Below are positions 1 to 7,700 of a stretch of 10,242 nt of DNA, in pieces; positions within the stretch are counted from its first letter, which is position 1, and each line of letters begins with the position of its first letter. This DNA comes from Spirogloea muscicola (Eukaryota; Streptophyta; Zygnematophyceae; Spirogloeales; Spirogloeaceae): NCBI GenBank assembly GCA_009602725.1, contig WELB01000260.1:101684-111925 (forward strand), read 5' to 3'. Both the position numbers and the translations under genes were made by a program. The notes below the pieces were generated by a model. The model did no database searches and had not been told where the DNA came from. It saw only the letters and a program-made list of their open reading frames with translations.

Positions 1-13
1 GGCGGCGGCGGTC

Positions 14-998
14 ATGGCGGCGCCGGCGGCGGCGGCGGCCGGCGGGCGCAGCAGCCTCCGCGCGCCTTCGCTGGTGAGCTCCTCAAATATCCGCGGCCGA
101 TGGACGCGGCGAGGAGCGGTCGTCGATCGGATGCCTGCGAGATCCGTTTCTCGCATCGTCGAGCTCTCAGCGGCCGCGAGGAGAAAGCGGAGGGAATGGC
201 GGCCAGGGGCAGTAGACGAGGGAGACAGAGATGGGATATTCAGGCGACGAGAGGAGAGGCTACGAGAGGCGGAGAGGGGTGTGCACGAGACGGATGCGGC
301 TGCTGCTATCGATAGAGCGGCTGTGGAAGACCAGCGCGGTGCATACAGAGGGTGACCATGTTAGCGGAGCCGCAGGCTAGGCAGACAGGGCGCTCTTAGT
401 GCACCCCGTGTCAGCAATAGGAAGTGAGATGAGCTGAGGGCAGGAAGACCAACCCCACTGCGCAAGAAAGCGAGAGAGGAGTAAGATGAAGTGGTTTCTG
501 GTTGGACGAAATGGCTGCTGACAGTATTGGGGCGGCTGTGATACCTAGCGAAGTAGATACAGAGAGCAGTGGAGACCTTTCTATCAGAGAGAGATAGGGG
601 GAAGGAGCTGAACTGATTGGTCTTGTCATCGATGTCCCTTGCTGTTGTCATCAGCGTCCCTTGCTCAGAGTGCGCCTCCCTGCATTGCGCCCGTTTGGAT
701 GAAGGAACCAAGCTATACAATGTTGAGGCAATAAAGATAGGCGTATAAGAGAGAAATATAGAGGTCTGCGTCTTTGCTTTGTGCAGACTGTGCACGTGTC
801 GGCCTGGCGACCGCGGGCGAGGCCGCTGTCGAGGTCGACCATCCCCGGCAGCGCCGGCAACAGGAGGCGGCGGCCATTGCCAGCCGTCTCCGCTGCTGCA
901 GCAGGCCACCCGCCGCACCACCACGCTCCCCGCATGCTGCCCATCCAGTTCCCTGCCCTCAACTTCGTCGAGGAGGAGCACTGGTTCGACAGCATGAG
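14..998 (+). other. Leader-coding exons 1-2 of the channel (probable transit peptide)
   Basis: Exon 1 (14-73) encodes 20 residues, Met then mostly Ala/Gly with Arg and Ser. It ends CTG|GTGAGC. Exon 2 (787-998) follows an acceptor with a good pyrimidine tract (TTTGCTTTGTGCAG) and joins in phase 0. The joined stretch up to about residue 70 is rich in Arg, Ser, Ala and Pro and has almost no acidic residues, which is typical of plastid or mitochondrial leaders. At ALNFVEEEHWFDSM the composition changes abruptly to what looks like mature protein. Exon 2 ends in phase 2 (AG|GTGCGC) and is completed by the first base of exon 3 at 1099. Exon 1 is inferred from position, splice phase and composition; there is no homology anchor for it. 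Confidence 0.55.
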
Positions 999-3900
999 GT
1001 GCGCCCCGAATACCCTGCGGGCCTGCTGTACGCCGCTGGCGCAAGCATGCTGCGCCGCCGCTGATCGCTGCTGTTTAATTGCTTGCACACGGCCGCAGCC
1101 GGTGGATATATCACCGGCTCCAGGCCGGCGCACAGCGCGTGTGGCCCAAGGGCTTTGATCCCCTTGATGCGCTGCCTGAGGGCCTCCACGACCGCATCCA
1201 CCACCTGGAGCCCTGCGTGAGTGCATCCAAAACCAGTCTCATTGTTAAGCCGAACCAGGACTGAAAGCAGATGGGGCCGCGCTTCACGTTGTTGCATTCC
1301 ACGAGTATATTGATGATTCTCACTGTAGGGGCCAATTTAAGGCTTGTCAGCTTGACTTTGTCCCTGGAAACTGACTATTTTTTGAAACGTTGGCTCTGCA
1401 GGGTATCCTCCTGATTCGGGAGACCATCCTCGCAGTCCTTGTGCTGGCCACCATCAAGCGCACTGACGACATCTGCCGCAACCTCAATTGGTGAGTCCCT
1501 CTGGACTTGCTGAACTGTTCTGCTACCCACATGACCTACAGCCAGCCGGCTAGGCACGCGATGCGCCCACCTTGCACGCATTTCCGAGAAGAATCCTGCA
1601 GGGAGTTGAGGCTGCTCGGCTGGCACTCGCGAGCAGGGTGTGGGGCAAGTGGGTGATGAAGGACATGGAAATTACAGAGGAGGAGTATCAGGAGTCTGGC
1701 TGGCGCGCCCTCAAGGAGCCCATCGTCTTCCTCCTCACCAGCCTTGTTGCCACTCGCTAGTAAGCTCGCCTTGCCCTCCTCCTTGAGTACCATTGGTACC
1801 TAGATCATACATCCTTACTCATTGGCTTTGCGGATTTTTATATCGTCTAGCAATTGCCTTGCGGTCAACATCGCAGTGTTGCTAAACTATCGGGCATTCC
1901 CAGTCAATATGATGCAATGATCCTTGTGATTACATCCTAGGCATCGTACACCGTGCCATTGTCTTGATCACCTGAGGCCATTTGATGATGATGTTGATCA
2001 GTCACTGTCATGCGGAGGTATTTCTTTGGTCTCGGAAGTGTTGCAAGAAAATTGGAAGAGTCTGCCAAGGCGTCGTACAGGGTCGTCCATTGACCAGGTC
2101 CACTCTTGTATATTCTCCAAGCAGTCATCAAGTCCTCACCACTAAACAAGTGTGTGGTCCCTTTCGCATTCGACTGTGCAGCATGGAGATTTTGCTGCCA
2201 ATCTTAAAGTTGCGCATCGTCCCCTTCTTCGTGGAGCGGCTGCAGGCCGTGGCCGTCGTGTACGCAGTCACGTGGTTCCTGCTCGGGTACAAGAGGCGCC
2301 TCGTGAAGCACTGGTCCGATAAGAATCACAACGATCGGGTGGGTGCAGAATCCTGGAGCCTGATACCTAAGCCAAAGCTGGAAATCTAGACCCTAGCCCC
2401 TACTTCACTTGTTGGGCATCTGCACCTACAAAGATTGCTGCATGCTTGTTGCTGCAAGTTGCAAAGAGCTGGCAATATGCAGCTCCTTCTTGCTACCAGG
2501 AGTGGCTCCAGAGGGGACAACTTGACTGAGTGTCAGGCATAGTTGATGGTTAGCGCTTTTTGAAATGACTGCACGCAAGGTTGACTGAACAGCCCTAGTG
2601 GATAATGCCATCAGGCTCGGACATCTGCAGTGGACCGCCTTGGGTCTCTTGTCATCTGCACAGTCGGGACATTCTGCGCAGCCGAGGTTTACGGCATCAC
2701 ACCCAAGTCGCTGCTTGCCTTGGGCGGCATCTCGGGTGTGGCCATTGGCCTGGCATCCAAGGAGGTGGTCTCCAACTTTTTCGGTGGCCTGGTCATCTAC
2801 CTGGGACGCCCATTCGTGGTTGGCGACGCAATTAAGGTGTTCCATGACTTTCACAACAGTGGCCTTGTGCGATTGCATTTGGCTACTGAATGAGCAACTA
2901 GCAAGAATTGCTGAACTAAGGATATCCTGTGCGCGTGCAGGGCAATTTTCTGTGAGTGGGTAATCCATGTTAGATCTTGGTCCACTTACTGCATACTCCA
3001 TACCTCCTCCTCCATCCACCTGCTCGGCCTGGTTGCTTTTGTATTCCCTCAAGAACACACTCAAGCTAAGCCTTCCTATTGTTCTTCCAGGCGGGAGCAG
3101 TATCAGGAGTTGTGCAGGATATTGGCTTCTTCACCACCAAGGTCCTGGGCTTTGACAAGAACCCGGTGACTGTCCCAAACCAAATCTTCACGAACCTGGT
3201 GAGCTTCTTGAAGAAGTTTTCTAGTCCTCTTCTCGGCAGGCAACAGATGAGAGCAGAGTTAAGCGCAAGCAAACACATATTGCTGCTCTGGCTCTGGACT
3301 ACTATGCCTGTATAGGTTGTATGCACCTGTGCAAAGCTTTCTAATATTATTATAAGGTTTGCATTCTTTACCTCAAGATGATTGCCATTTCTGAGATCAC
3401 TCCTTGTGATTCTGGACACTTTGTTGAGTTGCTCCTTTGCAGGTTATCACGAATTTGTCCAGAGCCGATCATCGTCTCTTTGAAGCATCTTTCCAGCTGC
3501 GGCACCAGGACATTCTTGTAGTCGACAAGATCACAAAGAGGATCTCTGAGATGCTCCAGAAGCACCCGCTCTTTGAGGCCTCTACTGGAAAGCCCCGGGC
3601 GTTCCTCAAAAGCTTCGGCTCGACCAGTCTCGAAGTTGCCCTGACTGGAACAATCAGCTCCAAGGTTCAGGCTCCCCTTAAGCCGAGGCACCATTCCACC
3701 ACCTATCCAGGATGTCATGGAGTCCTGATCTCCATCTGAAGTTCGCAATACTTGCTGGCCTTGAATAATTGAGAAACGCCACGCAGTCTCTCCAATGTTC
3801 CTCAAGATGACCTTCTCGTCTCCATCTCTTAGCTGTCAGCTTGGAAGGCTTCCACTGATTCAGGACCTTACTTACCTCTGACATTGTGAATCTGAACCTT

Positions 3901-4136
3901 TGTTTGCTACCCAAAGTCTCTTTGGTCCCCCCACTCTACTGACAAGCCCTGTTTTTACTGTTGACTAGAGCAATAAGGACGCAATTGCGGAGCAGCAGGA
4001 CGTTCTCGTGAAGGCTGCGCACATCATCCTCGACGATGGAGCCTTCATTGGCACCAATGCACCATTTGCCCCAGTCCTGCCAGAATTGGCGGCAGTGGCG
4101 GCCATGGTGGCAGCGTCAGCCAATACCTCAAATTAA
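14..4136 (+). CDS. MscS-like (MSL) mechanosensitive ion channel, organelle-type, 10 exons
   Basis: Channel of the MscS family, which opens under membrane tension and lets ions and small osmolytes out; plant and algal members sit mostly in plastid or mitochondrial membranes. Proposed exons: 14-73, 787-998, 1099-1216, 1402-1490, 1637-1759 (or from 1602, which breaks the frame), 2182-2338, 2615-2836, 3091-3198, 3443-3664, 3969-4136. They give 492 residues, near MSC1 of Chlamydomonas and MSL1 of Arabidopsis in size (from memory). In order: a basic Ala/Arg/Ser-rich leader (1 to about 75); hydrophobic segments near 131-149, 187-200, 221-237 and 261-281; the Gly/Ala-rich pore helix about 285-320 ending in FFGGLVIYLGRPFVVGD; the beta domain with VSGVVQDIGF and VPNQIF; then a mixed alpha/beta C-terminal domain. 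The ATG at 14 is the first in frame, but no stop precedes it, so the start may lie outside. Family assignment is firm; compartment and exons 1-5 are less so. Confidence 0.85.
74..786 (+). other. Channel intron 1 (713 bases)
   Basis: The longest intron in the window, running from GTGAGC to TTTGTGCAG. It contains a purine-rich stretch at about 175-290 (many GAGGAGA/GAGAGG units) and another at about 570-605. I see no exon with matching phases and no RNA gene. Open frames on both strands here look like chance. Confidence 0.55.
1099..1759 (+). other. Channel exons 3-5, first membrane segments, with a disputed junction
   Basis: Exon 3 (1099-1216) completes a Ser codon and encodes RWIYHRLQAGAQ and onward, ending CCC TGC|GTGAGT. 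Exon 4 (1402-1490) enters in phase 0 with GILLIRETILAVLVLATIKR, a likely transmembrane helix, and ends AAT TG|GTGAGT in phase 2; its other two frames contain stops. Exon 5 is open only in the frame giving WGKWVMKD, then TEEEYQESGW, then the hydrophobic EPIVFLLTSLVATR. It ends TA|GTAAGC. Starting at the strong acceptor CTGCAG|GGA (1602) needs phase 0 and conflicts with exon 4. The acceptor GAGCAG|G (start 1637) restores the frame but drops about 12 residues that look like real helix (VEAARLALASR). Confidence 0.6.
1760..2181 (+). other. Channel intron 5 (422 bases)
   Basis: Runs from GTAAGC to CGACTGTGCAG. It splits a Tyr codon (TA|C), and exon 6 opens with MEILLPILKLR. Apart from a short GATGATGATG run at about 1984 I see no structured element, conserved motif or extra exon. 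Confidence 0.6.
2182..3198 (+). other. Channel exons 6-8: pore helix and start of the beta domain
   Basis: Exon 6 (2182-2338) encodes a hydrophobic helix, RLQAVAVVYAVTWFLLGYK, followed by a basic cluster. Exon 7 (2615-2836, phase 0 both ends) begins ARTSAVDRLGSLV and contains the MscS pore-lining region: small residues ALGGISGVAIGLASKE, then FFGGLVIYLGRPFVVGD. The RPF-x-x-GD motif marks the exit of TM3 into the beta domain across the family. Exon 8 (3091-3198) gives VSGVVQDIGFFTTKV, matching the family pattern G-x-V-x-x-IG-x-x-(S/T)-T, and then VPNQIFTNL, equivalent to the IPN motif of bacterial MscS. This is the strongest evidence for the family call. Confidence 0.9.
3443..4136 (+). other. 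Channel exons 9-10: C-terminal cytoplasmic/stromal domain and stop
   Basis: Exon 9 (3443-3664) continues VITNLSRADHRLFEASFQLR, corresponding to the N-x-SR segment of MscS proteins. It then gives an alpha helix (VDKITKRISEMLQKHP) and beta strands (GSTSLEVALTGTISSK). Exon 10 (3969-4136) starts after TTGACTAG and enters in phase 0; the alternative two bases downstream hits an immediate stop. It carries the last helix, QQDVLVKAAHIILDDG. The tail is unusual: PELAAVAAMVAAS then Asn-Thr-Ser-Asn and TAA, a small hydrophobic C-terminal helix in place of the short polar end of bacterial MscS. Confidence 0.85.
3665..3968 (+). other. Channel intron 9 (304 bases)
   Basis: Runs from AAG|GTTCAG to GTTGACTAG. 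Both ends are phase 0. The acceptor follows a pyrimidine-rich stretch (CCCTGTTTTTACTG). No other feature seen. Confidence 0.6.
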
Positions 4137-4672
4137 GAGCACCACACAGCATGCTCCTGTGCAGCAGCCCCTCCTGCCTGTCCATAAGGTTACTTGCTCC
4201 TAGCTGCCCCCACCGTGCAGATCCTTGCTTAAGTTATGTGATCCTTGTGAATGTACATGTTATTGACACATCACGCTAGGTTGAGATAAGGCCGTCCAGA
4301 ACCAGAAGGTCAGCAAGGCCTCATGAAGCCAAGCGGGTCTGCCACTACCCACCTTGTGAGAATTATTTATAGGTACTATGGCAGTATACTCTCTCTCGCA
4401 ATAGTCTTGCACTGTGCTACAGTGGATCTCAACGGCCTTGTGCTGGTTATTACAACTCTTGCTGCATGAACTTCAACTGGAGATAAGTATTGACGATGGT
4501 AACTCATAAGGAGATCAGGAGGCCAGTCTGGGAACGTGATGACATTTCAATACCAAGTCTGCAACCTCGCTGTGCGCACAGCAAAGCACTGGCAATGATG
4601 CAAGGCAGGCTCTCACAAGAGATTGCCTTGCAGGATCAGATTGGTCATCGCTAAAACATGGTCTAAGTGCCG
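4137..4672. other. Convergent intergenic region with both 3' untranslated regions
   Basis: The 536 bases between the channel stop (TAA, 4134-4136) and the LON2 stop (TGA read on the minus strand, 4675-4673). Both genes must end their transcripts here, so overlapping 3' ends are possible. I see no gene, tRNA or clear repeat. On the plus strand no TGTAA signal was found after the channel stop; the T-rich, ATGTACATGTTATTG segment at about 4250-4264 is the least G/C-rich spot. Confidence 0.7.
4450..4454 (-). terminator. Possible poly(A) signal TGTAA for LON2
   Basis: TGTAA is the usual polyadenylation signal of chlorophyte algae. One copy occurs on the minus strand about 220 bases past the LON2 stop codon. 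A five-base word is expected by chance in this much sequence, so it is only suggestive. Confidence 0.3.
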
Positions 4673-4756
4673 TCAAAGTTTGCTGGTGGGCCTGACGGGG
4701 CAGCCGCCGTCAAATGCCTCCTGCAGCACATCCTCCACTTTCTGCGCTGGCAGGAT
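4673..4756 (-). other. LON2: LON2 terminal exon with PTS1 peroxisomal targeting signal
   Basis: 84 bases, entered in phase 0 after GTGTGCCTGCAG. It encodes [18 protein letters not shown] and then CPVRPTSKL-stop, which aligns with the end of plant LON2. The last three codons, AGC AAA CTT before TGA, give Ser-Lys-Leu, the canonical PTS1 recognised by PEX5. The preceding Arg and Pro residues suit PTS1 context. The upstream exon 5083-4982 ([19 protein letters not shown]) ends ASME|GTGCCT, a weak donor fixed by homology and phase. Confidence 0.93.
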
Positions 4757-7700
4757 CTGCAGGCACACCATACACAGACTATCAGATGTCCTGCAAGGAC
4801 GCACATTTGTGCTCTCTGGTCAAACTCCCCTTCCTAGAGCAGCAAGGTGCGAAGACAAGTGACAGCATGAACCATTCCAAAGTGACCATCCAAGCAAGCC
4901 TCAGTGCGGCCAGGGAGTGTGATTCTCGCAGCTCTCTGGGTTCTGAACGGATTCTGAACGAGCTTGCAAGTGCAGAGGCACCTCCATGCTGGCAAGGATG
5001 GCCCCTGGGACCTCTGCAAGATCCTTGAGGTTCTTCTCAGGGAGGATGACGCGCCTGATGCCGCACCGATGCGCAGCTAGGATCTGCAAGGCAAGTCGGT
5101 AATTAACTTGAGCCAGCAGTTTTGCGAAAGTGCTAGGCTGGTCACAGAGATTAGCAGGCCATCTTGCGAAGAAAGCCACTCTTTGATCGACAGTATGAGC
5201 TTGAGAGCATCTCAACAAGGTTCAAGTTAAAATTGTATTTAGTGTGTGGGCATTTAAAGTCTAACTTAAAACATTGGATATGTACTTCTAGGCATTGGTT
5301 CAGCAGTGACACATCTTCATTTGCCTTCTTGTCATTTGCTTGTCTGCTGCTCCAGCTTCAACAACGGAATGTACAATAGCCATGGCAATCATCATATGCA
5401 GGAACCAGATGAGCTCAGAACAAGGTACAGAGACGGCTGGCACTGCAAATTTATGGCTCAGATCATCACACCTTCTCCTTGACGCCACCAACTGGCAGGA
5501 CCAGGCCGCGCAGCGTCATCTCGCCAGTCATGGCAGTGTCGCCGCGCGCGCGGCGCCGCGCCAGCAGCGACACCAGCGCCGTCACGAGCGTCACGCCAGC
5601 GCTGGGGCCGTCCTTGGGCACCGCGCCGGCGGGGAAGTGGATGTGGATGTCACGGCCCTCCATGAGGTTGGCGCTTGCCGCCTCTGTGCTCTCCAGCGCC
5701 AGGTCCGCTGCACGCGCCCTCACCTATGCAGCCGCCAGCAGGGGCTGTCAGGCCCACAAAGCCTTCCTCCACATGGTATTTTGCTAACACATATGCTGTA
5801 TAATGTCTAGAGCTATAGTGATCCAGGGATTCAAGGTCTACCACTGGCTGAACGACCTCTACTTGGGATCGAACATTACCAGAGTCGACGGTGATTCTCT
5901 TACCCAAGTGAGAGCAATCTGGGCCGACTCCTTGATGACCTCGCCGAGCTGCCCGGTGAGGTGCAAGTCGCCTTTGCCCAGCATCGTGCTTGCCTCCACA
6001 AACTGCACCTCGCCGCCGACCGCAGTCCACACTAGCCCCACTGCCACGCCCGGCGTCGCCACGCGCTCCGCAGCCTCCCGCCCGTCAAACTTGGGCGGCT
6101 GAGCTCATACCGCCACCGTGTTGGCCGGCACAACATCCAGCAAAGAAAGTTAGCCAAGGATCAAGCCCACAGCTAAGGAGCTGAGGAGAACCACTGCAAC
6201 TCAAGAGTAACTCAATTCTAACATATCAACATAGCGATATTGGCTGTGTACTTGAGCTGCAAGTCGATGGAACTCAGGCTGTAGGGCGATTGTTCTAGTG
6301 AGCACAGAGCGCGTGCAAGTCAGACATGGGAGGGGCCTATGATCCTCACCCCGAGGACTGCCTCGAGCATCGCCTCGTCTGCAACCATGGTCTGTATCTC
6401 CACCATTGCATCCGCCACTTCCTTGCCCTGCACCAGGTAGGCAAGTATCAGCAAATAGCAATACAAAAGCGCACTCAGATCACTTACATGTGATTAAGTT
6501 AACTGGCAAAGCCGAGTTGCTGACTGTCATGAGGCTTTCTAAAAGGCCGCCACTGAAGGGCCTTCGTGACCGTGACCCCACCTGCAAGCCAATGGCCCCC
6601 AGTTCCATCTCGACCTCGGCGCCTTCAACGTAGCCACTGTCAGCGACAGCAGCTGCCGAGGCGGTCGGGGCCTGAGCTGCCACCGGCCGTGTCAGCCGTG
6701 CAGCGTGTGCCGACTGCGCGACGTGCACGGCGGCGCGCCGCGCCAGCGCCGCCAGGTGGCGCCCGAGCGACCGCACGCCCGCCTCGCGCGTGTATCGGTT
6801 GATCAGCAGCAGCACGACGTGCTGCAAACAAGTTGCCCCAAAGCGACCGATGTAGTTGATAAGGCCTCATTGTGTCTTTCGTAATCAGTTTGTCAAGCTG
6901 TTAGAACGAGCTGACATCTTGCCTTGCCGCTATACTGGGAGCACCGTATCGTTGTATTACACAGAAGTGTCAACATCAGAAGCAGTATAGTAGCCAAGCG
7001 ACCGCAGGCCCTCAGCTTTCATGGTAGCGAGCGGCTGCCACAGCAGCAGCTGGTAGATAGGCGCGCTGGCAACAGACGGAAGCCCATCTTACATCGGGAA
7101 TGCGAAGGTGGCGGGCAGTGATGCCGTGCTGCTCGAGAATGCGCGGCACAAGGTGGCGGACCGCAATCCGCTGCTTCTCCTCGGGCGTGTATCCGGGCAG
7201 CTCGATGACTTCCATCCGGTCGAGCAGCGGCGCAGGAATGGGCGTGGCACGATTCGCCGTAGCCACAAACACGACCTTGGACAGGTCGAACGGCACACTC
7301 AAGTAGCTGCACGGCCGCGGGTCAAGGGAAAGCGCGGCGGAAGTGGCTGCCGGGCAAAGGCTCCGATTGCGGCGGCAACGAGCGATGCGCAAGGGGGAGG
7401 ATACTGGTCATTGAAGGTGCGGTTCTGCTCGGGGTCGAGGACTTCGAGCAGCGCGGCTGCGGGGTCGCCGCGCACGTCGGCACCCGTCTTGTCGATCTCG
7501 TCCAGGAGCATCACCGGGTTGTTGACGCCGACACGCTGCGCTCAAGCGAGCAACCAGGAGGAAAATCAGCCGCTACATCATCGAGTTGGGTTCAGGGTTT
7601 AGAGCAGCCTGGAGTGCGGCAGGGCCAGCAGGCTTGCGAGCGGGTGCATGAAGGAGGCGGAAGCTGCAAACCAAATCTAAACTAAATCGTAAACCTGAAA

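Noticed and set aside
361-1044. 227-residue open frame on the minus strand
   Set aside because: It crosses the channel's intron 1 and exon 2, has low-complexity composition and no recognisable domain. The plus-strand exon has a better splice context.
1099-1216. Alternative frame of channel exon 3 (CGPRALIPLMRCLRASTT)
   Set aside because: Splicing in that frame leads to a stop soon after entering exon 4. The frame with RWIYHRLQAGAQRVW joins cleanly at both ends.
2426-3064. 212-residue open frame on the minus strand
   Set aside because: It is antisense to the MscS pore exon (2615-2836), whose plus-strand motif is unmistakable. No domain is seen in the minus translation.
5340-5810. 156-residue plus-strand open frame
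   Set aside because: It is antisense to the Lon protease exon carrying the catalytic Ser and Lys; a shadow of GC-rich coding DNA.
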